Positions 28,288-37,539 of a stretch of 64,000 nt of DNA are shown here, one piece after another (position 1 is the stretch's first letter; every line of letters begins with the position of its first letter). The stretch lies in NCBI GenBank assembly GCA_016196225.1, contig JACPXZ010000035.1, positions 1 through 64,000 on the forward strand, written 5' to 3'. This DNA is from Candidatus Peregrinibacteria bacterium. Its GTDB lineage: Bacteria > Patescibacteriota > Gracilibacteria > Peribacterales > Peribacteraceae. The notes beneath the pieces were generated by a model that was not told the DNA's origin, made no database searches, and saw only the letters and a list, made by a program, of their open reading frames with translations. The translations under genes and the position numbers were made by a program.

Positions 28288-29601
28288 CTACCCCTCAAGT
28301 AAGTATCCCCATGTGTGCAATTTGTCGTTGTCTTCAAACCAACGATCGCCGATATCGGTACGATAGTACATATTGGGAATCAGGATATTTGAGATGCGAT
28401 AGTACATCTGGCGCTGCGCTTCCCGCATGGTCGATCCTGTCCCGGTAACCGTGAGGACCACCCCGGCCGTCCCCGTAATCAGCCACTCCTCCTTCACCAG
28501 TTTCACATCCTCAATATGCACCCCCTCGGGGACGGGTTTTTTAAAAACAATCGCCGTATCTTTGGAAAACGAGTCGAACGTTTTAGGATCATCAAATGGG
28601 AAAGGCGGAACAACAATGCGCGCCCCGACCTGAAACCCTTTTTTTGTTTTTAGGGGATACGACTCTCCCTTTGCAAGCGCGGCAAAAAAATCACCAATGG
28701 GGTTCTGCATCCCGTCTGCTTGAATGAAAATTGTCGGATACCCGAATCGACATGTAAACTCCAACGGATAAATCCCCTGTCCGTTCACGATGCAATTGAT
28801 ATCGATATATCCGATATACCCTTCTCGTTGTAAGGTAGGTTCCATTTTTTTTAATGTCGCATTAAAGAGATAATTAGGTCTGCTCCAAAACATCGATGTT
28901 CCCATCTCTCCAGTCGATACACCCAAATCTCCGGGAAACAGCTTCTTATGTTCAAAATTCACATTGATCGGCTCGAGGAACTTCTGCCCATCAAAAAAAG
29001 AACCAACGGCGACTTCGACACCGGAGTTGACCTTCTTTTGGAGTTGGTAAGACTTCACTCGGTCACTCCATGCATGTTGGTATGCCGTGAGAATGCGAAT
29101 CACATCACTACCGTCTTCTTCATTCCCCACATAGAGGAGATTTTTTGGTGCATCGCCCAGTGACGGTTTAAGAACATATCGGCCAGGATTCTGTTGAATA
29201 TACAAAATACCCTCATCGAAATCCTTGAACTCCTGATACGAGAGAATAGAAACACCGTGATTTTTGAGCTCCTCCTGTCCAAAAGCGCGATCATCTTCCA
29301 GTCGATCCGTATAAGGGGTCCCTCCAATGACCGCTTTGCCCTTATTGCGTAGCTCCTGCGCTGTCTTCCCATGTCCACAGACATCATCAAAAACGATGAC
29401 ATCCGCCCAGTCAATCTCCGATTCCCAGTTCTCTACCTTTGGAACAAATCCGTCAGAAACTTCCTTCTCTTCGGGATCTTTAATGTAGTATTTCACCTCA
29501 TGTCCTTCCCGCCGCACCTGCCACGCAATGTCCCCGATAAGTGCGGTTAAGGAAACAAAAAGAAACTTCTTCGGGCTGGTCGTCTGGATAATATTATTCA
29601 T
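28288..29601 (-). CDS. PurD-like ATP-grasp (phosphoribosylamine-glycine ligase-related) protein
   Basis: FLFVSLTALIGDIAWQVRREGHEVKYYI, RYVLKPSLGDAPKN, GYIGYIDINCIVNGQGIYPLEFTCRFGYPT. Confidence 0.7.
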   Translation of the reverse strand: MNNIIQTTSPKKFLFVSLTALIGDIAWQVRREGHEVKYYIKDPEEKEVSDGFVPKVENWESEIDWADVIVFDDVCGHGKTAQELRNKGKAVIGGTPYTDRLEDDRAFGQEELKNHGVSILSYQEFKDFDEGILYIQQNPGRYVLKPSLGDAPKNLLYVGNEEDGSDVIRILTAYQHAWSDRVKSYQLQKKVNSGVEVAVGSFFDGQKFLEPINVNFEHKKLFPGDLGVSTGEMGTSMFWSRPNYLFNATLKKMEPTLQREGYIGYIDINCIVNGQGIYPLEFTCRFGYPTIFIQADGMQNPIGDFFAALAKGESYPLKTKKGFQVGARIVVPPFPFDDPKTFDSFSKDTAIVFKKPVPEGVHIEDVKLVKEEWLITGTAGVVLTVTGTGSTMREAQRQMYYRISNILIPNMYYRTDIGDRWFEDNDKLHTWGYLLEG

Positions 29602-29647
29602 GACAAAACGTCGCGCAGTTTACGCCGAGTGATCCTGAATGCAATAC

Positions 29648-31129
29648 TCAAGAGTCTTTTCGTTGCAGCACCGTTACCGTTTCAATATGCACCGTGTGAG
29701 GAAACATATCGACCGGTTGCACGCTGCGGAGTTCATATCCTCCTTTTAAAAAACCTCCCATATCTCGGGTGAGCGTCGCGAGATTACACGAAATGTACAC
29801 TACCTGCCGTGGACGATGCGCAAGCACTGCCTGGAGCGCTTTGGGATGAAGTCCCGCACGAGGCGGATCGAGAACCATAACATCAAAGGCATATTTGCCA
29901 CCCGGCGGCAATTGGTGAGCAAGCACTTGTTCCGTACGACCCTTATAAAAACTGATGTTTGCAACTTTATTTTTACTGCTGCTGCGCAGGGCATCTTCAA
30001 TGGAGCCAGGATGCGATTCGATGCCAACCACCTTTTGACAAAAACGTGCAAGGTATTGTCCAATTGTCCCCATACCGCAGTACGCATCCAATACAATATC
30101 CCGGAGATTGATATCTGCCTGTTCGACGATCGCCTGATACAGCTTTTCAGCCGCAAATGTGTTTGTCTGGAAAAATGAAAATGGAGAAATTTCGAATTCA
30201 AGATCAAAAAGCCGTTCGGTTACCGACGGTTTCCCATGGAGACAATGAATCTTGGGATGGTCCGGTCGTTCGTTAACACCGGTATTTTCTACCAACAGCA
30301 ACGAAACTAATCCCGGACGACCGGTGAACCTCATAAAATGCTGAAAAAGCGGTTCGAGATCTTTCTTTTTGGCATTCACCGTAAAACAAATCATCTGTTC
30401 TCCGGTATTGAGACCCCGCCGGAGAACAAGTGTCCTTAAAATTCCTTTGTGTGTTTTTGGGTTATAAACCGGAAGCCGGGTGTCATGAACAAAACGCCGT
30501 ACTTCATTCAAAAGAACGGCTAACTGCTCATCGTACAGGTGACAGTCCGTCACTGGTACGATTGTTGACCATTCTCCCGGCTGGTGAAATCCGATATTGG
30601 GATTTTCATCGAAAAATTTTCGACGTCCTCCGCTCTCTTCCACTCGCATATTTTCATATCCAAAGTTCAATTCAATCTTGTTGCGGTAATAAAATACATG
30701 CGGACTCGGAATGACGCGCAGTACTCTTCCGGGAAGCGTCATACGAAGCTGCTCATCAACCGGCACTCCATACGTAAGTGCATCCCGAACCATTCCTTCT
30801 TTCAGTGCAACTTGCTTGTTGTACGGGATGCATTGCCAAGATGCACTGGCCGCATCATGCACATGATCACAACGGGGTGGTCCTTCGTCTTTCGCCTTAC
30901 GCATTACCTGAAGAACTTTTGATTCCGGCCTTTCTCCATGCATCCGCGTAATGACTATACGTACTTGCTGGCCGGGAAGGGCGCCGGCAACAGATATTTC
31001 CTTCCCTTCAATGTGTGCCAGTCCTTCTCCACTCCAAAGAAGGCTCTCAATAACACAGGTATACTCCTGCCCTGGATAGATGGCAGAATTCTGCAACGAA
31101 TCGCCTGATAGCCCCTCCGTTTTGCCAAT
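29648..31129 (-). CDS. 23S rRNA (uracil-5-)-methyltransferase, RlmD/TrmA family
   Basis: TRAM-like N-terminus, FFQTNTFAAEKLYQAI, LDAYCGMGTIGQYLA, VLDPPRAGLHPKAL, VVYISCNLATLTRD. Confidence 0.9.
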   Translation of the reverse strand: MGKTEGLSGDSLQNSAIYPGQEYTCVIESLLWSGEGLAHIEGKEISVAGALPGQQVRIVITRMHGERPESKVLQVMRKAKDEGPPRCDHVHDAASASWQCIPYNKQVALKEGMVRDALTYGVPVDEQLRMTLPGRVLRVIPSPHVFYYRNKIELNFGYENMRVEESGGRRKFFDENPNIGFHQPGEWSTIVPVTDCHLYDEQLAVLLNEVRRFVHDTRLPVYNPKTHKGILRTLVLRRGLNTGEQMICFTVNAKKKDLEPLFQHFMRFTGRPGLVSLLLVENTGVNERPDHPKIHCLHGKPSVTERLFDLEFEISPFSFFQTNTFAAEKLYQAIVEQADINLRDIVLDAYCGMGTIGQYLARFCQKVVGIESHPGSIEDALRSSSKNKVANISFYKGRTEQVLAHQLPPGGKYAFDVMVLDPPRAGLHPKALQAVLAHRPRQVVYISCNLATLTRDMGGFLKGGYELRSVQPVDMFPHTVHIETVTVLQRKDS

Positions 31130-31131
31130 CA

Positions 31132-31159
31132 TTGACAGATTGTACAAATATTATATAAT
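31132..31159 (+). promoter_or_regulatory. Consensus sigma70 promoter
   Basis: TTGACA-16 nt-TATAAT, 17 nt before the ATG at 31177. Confidence 0.7.
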
Positions 31160-31176
31160 AAATTCCTTTTACACCT

Positions 31177-31971
31177 ATGCAAGGAAACACTGCCCAAAAA
31201 ACAGGCCTTCTCTCCCTGTTCCTCACGCTCACGGTGCTTGCTCCCAACATAGCACTCTCTCCTGTTTATGCAAGGACATCCCACCAGGCAGCCGACCCGG
31301 CGTCGTCTTCACTTGTTTCATCTGCATTCCCCATCTCCGCCCTTAATCATCCGGACATCCATCCAATCCATAAACAGATCGCTTATGAGACTCTCTCCGC
31401 CATGTCGACCCCCTGTGTCTCTCAGCTCGAATCACTGTATGTCCGTTATGAAAAACCGACGAGCAGAGGGTTGGCAGGAAAGACATCAATCATTTTGGAT
31501 GGCACAGTCTCCGCCAGCGAGTTTCGGGCACTTCTGATTCATGAATTCGGACATATTGTGGATCTCGGGTGTTTCGCGGGCGCACAATCTGCCGGCGAGT
31601 CCGCATTTCGTGATGGATCCGAGATCATTTTTAAAGACGACCCCAGCATAGAGTTTTACGCATTATCCTGGTTAAACGATCAACACCGCCGGGACGATGT
31701 CGATCCCGATGACTTCGTATCCGGTTACGCCGCTTCGGATCCATTCGAAGATTTTGCGGAAACATTCGCATACTTCATCCTTCAGCGAAACGCATTTCGC
31801 ATCCGCGCAGCAACCAACCCCACCATCGCCAAAAAATATAACTGGATGCGCGATCACTTTGATACCGTCTTAAGCGCAACCGGCCAACACCGATGGGATG
31901 GTTCTGTGCCTTGGGACATCACAAAACTGCCATATATATGGCATAGAAAAACGGTTGCCATAAAAACCTGA
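31177..31971 (+). CDS. Secreted zinc metallopeptidase-like protein
   Basis: Signal peptide; LIHEFGHIVDLGCF (HExxHxxD) and SDPFEDFAETFAYF. Confidence 0.7.
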   Translation: MQGNTAQKTGLLSLFLTLTVLAPNIALSPVYARTSHQAADPASSSLVSSAFPISALNHPDIHPIHKQIAYETLSAMSTPCVSQLESLYVRYEKPTSRGLAGKTSIILDGTVSASEFRALLIHEFGHIVDLGCFAGAQSAGESAFRDGSEIIFKDDPSIEFYALSWLNDQHRRDDVDPDDFVSGYAASDPFEDFAETFAYFILQRNAFRIRAATNPTIAKKYNWMRDHFDTVLSATGQHRWDGSVPWDITKLPYIWHRKTVAIKT

Positions 31972-31983
31972 TAAACTGGGGCG

Positions 31984-32787
31984 GTGCGGTATCGCCTGCT
32001 ACTTATCCTCTGGCTCCTCACCGATCTCCTCCTTTTTGTAAGCCTGTATACTCTCGCATATTTCCTCCGTGTGGGGTGGATCCTCTCGACTGATTTTCCT
32101 TTCGATCGTTTTCTTTTCACCACAATAATAACCGCACCCTTGTGGCTGCTCGTATTAGGAACAACACGAACATTTGGTCTTACGCGCAATCAGGCAACAA
32201 TCCGCAATGGGGCATACATTGCCTATACCGCATTGGTCGGAGTCGCACTTTTCACCCTTGCATACTATTTTCGATACATCACATTCTTCAGCCGGCTGCT
32301 TTTGCTCCACGCACTATTCTACACATTTGTCGGAGTGTGGGTATGGCATATTCTTTTTCAGCGCTTTGAGCGTTGGTGTCTCCGTCTCAACCCCCCGACT
32401 TTTCCCACCCTCATTATTGGGACAACACGCGAAGCGGCAGAACTCATTCGTTCTCTCAACAAAAACCGAAACCCCCTTGTCCCGGTGGCAATTCTTGATA
32501 GTCAGGGAAACAAAGAAAACTTTATCGAGAGTGTTCCTATTCGGGGGAAACTCCACAAACTGGAACAAGTCCTCGCGGCGGAAAATATTACTCATCTCAT
32601 TCAATGCAGTGATCTCGAACAATCTCTTAATTTTTTAACTGCCTGCCGTAAACGCAGAATCACCTATATGCTCCTTCCATCGACCATGGGAATGGTGGAA
32701 CGCGATGAATGGATCGATTCTGTGGAGGGACAACCCGTAACTGTTGTAAGCCCGTCTTTGCAGTGGTGGCATTGGTTTATCCGTTAA
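31984..32787 (+). CDS. Membrane protein resembling the N-terminal half of polyprenyl-phosphate sugar phosphotransferases (no catalytic domain)
   Basis: GTG start; N-terminal TM segments, then a Rossmann-like PTLIIGTTREAAELIRSL...GKLHKLEQVLAAENITHLIQC; ends without the sugar transferase domain. Confidence 0.6.
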   Translation: MRYRLLLILWLLTDLLLFVSLYTLAYFLRVGWILSTDFPFDRFLFTTIITAPLWLLVLGTTRTFGLTRNQATIRNGAYIAYTALVGVALFTLAYYFRYITFFSRLLLLHALFYTFVGVWVWHILFQRFERWCLRLNPPTFPTLIIGTTREAAELIRSLNKNRNPLVPVAILDSQGNKENFIESVPIRGKLHKLEQVLAAENITHLIQCSDLEQSLNFLTACRKRRITYMLLPSTMGMVERDEWIDSVEGQPVTVVSPSLQWWHWFIR

Positions 32788-32807
32788 CAATTTAGTCATT
32801 TCGCCAT

Positions 32808-33779
32808 ATGCTGCATTCCATGCAGTGTTTTATTCTTGCAGGCGGCTTTGCCACACGCCTCTGGCCATTGACCGAGAAGCGGGCAAAACCTTTACTTCCT
32901 CTCGCAGGAAAGCCTCTTATCACCTACTTAATCGAAAAAATTCCAAAAGACCTCCCCATCACGGTGAGTACGAATGCAGTGTTCAAAGATGCATTTGAAA
33001 AGTGGAAAAAAGGAATGAAACGAAGTGTGGATATCCTCATCGAGGATACCGTTCAGGACGATCACAAACTTGGAGCTCTGGGAGCGGTCGCCCAGTGGAT
33101 ACGCGAAAAAAATATCGACGATGACGTCCTTCTCCTCACCGGCGACAATTACTGTGGATTTTCGTTTGAAGATTTTCTCCATACCTTTCATGGAATAACA
33201 CTTATCGCGGTGTATGACATCCATAAAACCGATCGCGCCAAACTTTACGGAACCGTCATCACAAACCAAAACACCGTCACCGGTTTTGAGGAAAAACCAA
33301 TACAGCCGAAAACGACACTTATTAACACGGGCGCTTCTGTTCTCCCCTCACATATTCTCCCAATCCTTACCGAATGGGCCATCTCACATCCCGATAATAT
33401 CGGCGGTATTTTTGAGGAATTACTCCGCCGCAAACAACACATCGAATGCTTCAGGTTTTCGGAACCCTGGTTTGATATTGGATCGTTTGACACATACCTC
33501 GAAGCAACAACCACACTCGTTGGGGATAACATCATCAGTAGTGGCAGTATATCTCCCGATTCGAAGATAGAAGGTAGTGTGGTGATCGGGTCTCATTCGC
33601 AGGTGATAAAAAGCAACCTGCACAATGTCGTATTATTCGAAAACTGCCATATCACCGATTGTGTCCTGGAGAACTGCATCATTGATGACAACTCCACTCT
33701 CTCGCATGTGGATCTCACGCACAAAATGATCCGGGAAGGAACGATCCTTGTCCCGAAGGGATCCCCTTGGGAAACGTAA
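32808..33779 (+). CDS. Sugar-phosphate nucleotidyltransferase with left-handed beta-helix-like C-terminus
   Basis: CFILAGGFATRLWPLTEKRAKPLLPLAGKPLITYLIEKI; C-terminal hexapeptide-like VVIGSHSQVIKSNLHNVVLFENC. Confidence 0.85.
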   Translation: MLHSMQCFILAGGFATRLWPLTEKRAKPLLPLAGKPLITYLIEKIPKDLPITVSTNAVFKDAFEKWKKGMKRSVDILIEDTVQDDHKLGALGAVAQWIREKNIDDDVLLLTGDNYCGFSFEDFLHTFHGITLIAVYDIHKTDRAKLYGTVITNQNTVTGFEEKPIQPKTTLINTGASVLPSHILPILTEWAISHPDNIGGIFEELLRRKQHIECFRFSEPWFDIGSFDTYLEATTTLVGDNIISSGSISPDSKIEGSVVIGSHSQVIKSNLHNVVLFENCHITDCVLENCIIDDNSTLSHVDLTHKMIREGTILVPKGSPWET

Positions 33780-33821
33780 ATGATTGCTCCTCCCCCCACC
33801 CTCCCCTACACTCCTTCTCCC

Positions 33822-34484
33822 ATGCGCCCATCCATTCTCCCTCTCCTGCTTACGGCACTGCTGCTCTCTGCGTGCGGAGAAGTCACGATAACCTACAACC
33901 TTCATACGGACATCCCAATGGCCGATCAAAAAAGCGAACTGACCCTCGCCAGTATGCGCGTCATTGAACGACGGTTAAAACGCATCGGAGAGGATATATT
34001 GGAAAAAGATATCACTGCGCAGGATGGGCTCCCTTCAATCACATTGACCCTGGGGAATACTATCGCACGAGATATTCTCACCGAAGAACTCATACAACCG
34101 TTTACTCTCCGTATTATGACCGAAACAACAGATGAAGAATCCGCCGACATCACCGTTGCCGGTCACGGCGGATTTACCGAAACAGGCATCACCGAAGAAC
34201 ACATTATTTGGGCCGAAGCCGGTCAGGACGCTGATCCATCCAAAGGACTCGTTACGCTCAGCTTCACCGAAAGCGGACGGACGCTTATGAACTTTATCTT
34301 CGCGCAAAATAATGGAAAGCATGTTGGATTATTTGTCCGCGAACGCCTCATGAGCAAACTTCTGGTAGAGTCGGCTGTACTTAGAGATGACATTGTCATC
34401 CGGGATATTCCGAGCACCGGGATCGCCAATATATTCGCGGATGATATCAATGTCGGTCTCCATGTCACCTTTGTTCCTCACTGA
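33822..34484 (+). CDS. Lipoprotein with SecD periplasmic-head-like region
   Basis: Lipobox LLLTALLLSAC; SMRVIERRLKRIGEDILEKDI and LVTLSFTESGRTLMNFIFAQNNGKHVGLFVRERLMSKLLVESAVLRDDIVI resemble SecD P1 segments. Confidence 0.6.
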   Translation: MRPSILPLLLTALLLSACGEVTITYNLHTDIPMADQKSELTLASMRVIERRLKRIGEDILEKDITAQDGLPSITLTLGNTIARDILTEELIQPFTLRIMTETTDEESADITVAGHGGFTETGITEEHIIWAEAGQDADPSKGLVTLSFTESGRTLMNFIFAQNNGKHVGLFVRERLMSKLLVESAVLRDDIVIRDIPSTGIANIFADDINVGLHVTFVPH

Positions 34485-34486
34485 TC

Positions 34487-36907
34487 ATGAGCAACCGCCC
34501 CCAGAGATGGGTTATCCTCACCGGCATCATTGCCACTACAATGATCGTCATTGCTCTCCCAAACCAATGGAAGCCATGGGCGCCGAAGTTTATCCGTGAG
34601 TTTGATTTCCACTTTGGCCTAGATTTGGCAGGAGGAACGCAGCTGGACTTTCGTATTTCGGAAGATGAGCTCCGTCAGCAAATAACAATGATGGACGACG
34701 AAATAGCCCTCTTAGAACAACAAGGATTAGCCGGTGACCGCCTCTTCAGTATTCGGACACAACAACAAGCCGCTCTTGAACAACAAAAAAATATCGTAGA
34801 AGCCATCCGGACCGTTCTCGAGAGGCGTATCAACGCACTCGGAGTCAGCGAAACCACCATCACCCCCTCCTATGTGGGAGACGAAAAACATCTCCTCGTG
34901 GAGTGTCCCGGTGTTGTGAATACTCAAGTATGCATCGACACTGTCGGGAAAACCATCCAACTGGAATTCAAAGAGGAATTCACCGAGCCAACGAAAGAAT
35001 TTGAGGCCGAAGTGCGTTCCCGCGCCAATAACATCCTTACGCAGATGAAAAAAGGAGATGATTTACAAAAGATCGGTCAAGACCTCGGCGATGAACTCGG
35101 CATCGCCTTCCGTCCCGAAAGACCGTACTTCAAAGACGAATTGCCGAAAGGTCTCGAATCGCTCTGGAATAAAAAACCAGGGGGACGCATTGAAAAAATC
35201 GAAGGAGAAATCGTCGTTCAACAACAAAATCAGGACGGTGAAATAAGTGAAAAGCCTGTCCCAGGAATCTTCCTCGTTGAGATTACAAAACCAAAATCTC
35301 AAATCGGTCGAACCATCAATGAAGCTTCAACCGCCTTCGATATCCTTGAAAACCGAGAGCCACATCTCCAACACGGGTCGTATACCAATGTCTCTCTGAA
35401 TGCGCCGGAAATGCTGAGCATCGCTCCGCTCATCCGGGAAATGCAACCCGGAGAAATGAAGGTTGTTCCTAAACCCGATGGAACCGCTGCGCTTGTATAT
35501 CTCCGCTCTTACAACCCCCCGCGGGAAGAAATGGCCGCCAGTCACGTGTTGATTGCCTACAAAGGTGCCAGTGCCGCCGATCCATCCATCAAACGCACCA
35601 AAGATGAAGCGTTAGCCCGTGCACAGGAATTGAAAAAACAATTGGACGCCGGCGCTCGTTTTGAAGATATTGCACGCAAACATTCCGATGGGCCGTCGGC
35701 TTTAGATAATGGAAATCTTGGCACATTTGGACGAGGAACCATGGCCCCTGTATTCGAAAAAGCTCTTCTTGCTCTTCAACTCGGTGAGATCAGCCAACCC
35801 GTCGAAACACAATTTGGATTCCATCTGATTCGTTTCGACCAACTCCCATCGTTAACTCCCGATGTCGCAAGCTTTGAGGAATTGTCCGTCGGTGGAACCG
35901 ATGCGCAAAACCAGGCACAATCCTTCCTCTCCCGCCTGCAATCCGGACAAATCACCCAACAACAAGAGGTGATATACCTTCGCACACTCTTTTTCTCACT
36001 CCTCCCCACCGGATGGAAGGACACCCCCCTGGATGGCAAACATTTCCGCGCTGCAACCGTGACCCTCGATTCGATCACCAGTATTCCCGTTGTCCAGATC
36101 ATGTTTGATGACGAAGGGGGAAAAATTTTCCAGGAGCTGACCAGGCGGAACGTGGGGAAACGCATTGCCATTTTTGTCGGAGGAGAACTGGTATCCGCAC
36201 CGGTCGTTCAACAGGAAATCTCCGGCGGCACGGCCATCATCACGGGAAATAATTCCTTTGATGATGCACGACGACTTGCGCAGGATCTCAATACCGGCGC
36301 CATTCCTGCTCCCATTCACTTAAGCGGTCAGCGAACGGTCGAAGCAACCCTTGGCGCCCAGGCTCTCCGTACTTCTCTCCAGGCCGCCATTCTCGGCTCG
36401 ATTGCTCTTATCCTCTACCTCCTCGCCGTATACCGCTTTCTCGGTTTGATCGCGAGCGCAGCTCTCTTGATTTATGCCGTATTATTTTGGGTTCTTCTTA
36501 AGCTTCCACTTTTCTTTTTCTCATCACAGTACATTGTGCTGACGCTCGCGGGTATGGCAGGTATCATCTTGAGTATCGGTATGGCGGTGGATGCCAATGT
36601 CCTCGTATTCGAACGGTTTAAAGAGGAACTGCGCAAAGGGAAATTATTTAAAACAGCGATAGAAGTGGCCTTCGATCGGGCATGGCCGAGTATCCGTGAC
36701 AGCAATATTTCGACCATCCTTACCTGTATCATTCTCTTTGTTATTGGGACATCGATCGTGCGAGGATTTGCCGTGACGCTGGGAATAGGAGTCATGATCT
36801 CCATGTTTACCGCGATCACGATCACCCGTTGGATGCTTCGCTACGTCGCAACAACAGACCTCCCCAACCGTCCGTGGTTGTTTGGGATTGAAAAAAAGGA
36901 ATTATGA
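34487..36907 (+). CDS. secD: Protein translocase subunit SecD with embedded PpiC (parvulin) domain
   Basis: FGLDLAGGTQLDF, VLERRINALGVSE, IAIFVGGELVSAPVVQQEISGGTAIITG, LSIGMAVDANVLVFERFKEELRKG; PpiC region ASHVLIAYKG...FGRGTMAPVFEKALLALQLGEISQPVETQFGFHLIRFDQ at about 35520..35855. Confidence 0.9.
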   Translation: MSNRPQRWVILTGIIATTMIVIALPNQWKPWAPKFIREFDFHFGLDLAGGTQLDFRISEDELRQQITMMDDEIALLEQQGLAGDRLFSIRTQQQAALEQQKNIVEAIRTVLERRINALGVSETTITPSYVGDEKHLLVECPGVVNTQVCIDTVGKTIQLEFKEEFTEPTKEFEAEVRSRANNILTQMKKGDDLQKIGQDLGDELGIAFRPERPYFKDELPKGLESLWNKKPGGRIEKIEGEIVVQQQNQDGEISEKPVPGIFLVEITKPKSQIGRTINEASTAFDILENREPHLQHGSYTNVSLNAPEMLSIAPLIREMQPGEMKVVPKPDGTAALVYLRSYNPPREEMAASHVLIAYKGASAADPSIKRTKDEALARAQELKKQLDAGARFEDIARKHSDGPSALDNGNLGTFGRGTMAPVFEKALLALQLGEISQPVETQFGFHLIRFDQLPSLTPDVASFEELSVGGTDAQNQAQSFLSRLQSGQITQQQEVIYLRTLFFSLLPTGWKDTPLDGKHFRAATVTLDSITSIPVVQIMFDDEGGKIFQELTRRNVGKRIAIFVGGELVSAPVVQQEISGGTAIITGNNSFDDARRLAQDLNTGAIPAPIHLSGQRTVEATLGAQALRTSLQAAILGSIALILYLLAVYRFLGLIASAALLIYAVLFWVLLKLPLFFFSSQYIVLTLAGMAGIILSIGMAVDANVLVFERFKEELRKGKLFKTAIEVAFDRAWPSIRDSNISTILTCIILFVIGTSIVRGFAVTLGIGVMISMFTAITITRWMLRYVATTDLPNRPWLFGIEKKEL

Positions 36908-37410
36908 CCGATGTCTTCATCGGCATCGGATCGAATATCGATGCGTCAAAAAATATTCAGCGAGCAATAGATATGTTGCGGAAAACATTTCCCGATATTC
37001 AATTTTCTTCCACCTACAAAACCGCAGCGCGGGATTTTGAAGATCAGGAAGATTTTCTCAATGCGGTCGCTTTCGTAAAAACAGACATGGATCCCCATGA
37101 TATTCTTCGCTCACTCCAAAATATCGAACATGTTCTTGGCAAAGCTACCCCCTTCAAATTCGGTCCCCGCACCCTCGATCTCGATCTCCTTCTCTATAAC
37201 GATCAAATCATCCAGGACCCCCAACTTATTGTTCCCCATCCTCGTATGTACCAAAGACGGTTTGTATTAGAACCGTTATGTGAACTGATCAGTTCAACCA
37301 AGAAGCATCCTGTTCTTCAAAGATCATGGAAGGAATTGTTATCTAACACGCTTGATCAGGAGTGTCAAAAATTAGAGTGGAAGAGTACCTCCCCCACTGG
37401 GGGAGGATAA
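36904..37410 (+). CDS. folK: 2-amino-4-hydroxy-6-hydroxymethyldihydropteridine diphosphokinase
   Basis: VFIGIGSNIDASKNIQRAIDML, NAVAFVKTDMDPHDILRSLQNIEHVLG, FGPRTLDLDLLLYND, VPHPRMYQRRFVLEPLCEL. Confidence 0.93.
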   Translation: MTDVFIGIGSNIDASKNIQRAIDMLRKTFPDIQFSSTYKTAARDFEDQEDFLNAVAFVKTDMDPHDILRSLQNIEHVLGKATPFKFGPRTLDLDLLLYNDQIIQDPQLIVPHPRMYQRRFVLEPLCELISSTKKHPVLQRSWKELLSNTLDQECQKLEWKSTSPTGGG

Positions 37411-37492
37411 AGGAGGGGGGCGTGTGATTGGTTTTGATGATTCTCTTTTCGGACCCTCTCCCCTTAGTCCCCTCCCTCCAGGGAGGGGTGCC
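37385..37492 (+). repeat. G-rich palindromic dispersed repeat, copy A
   Basis: gtacctcccccactgggggagga...gtgtgattggttttgatgattctcttttcggaccctctccccttagtcccctccctccagggaggggtg; matches the reverse complement of copy B. Confidence 0.8.
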
Positions 37493-37539
37493 CTTATATA
37501 AAGGGTTGTTTTTAAGCCAAAATTCTCTATCATTTCCCT

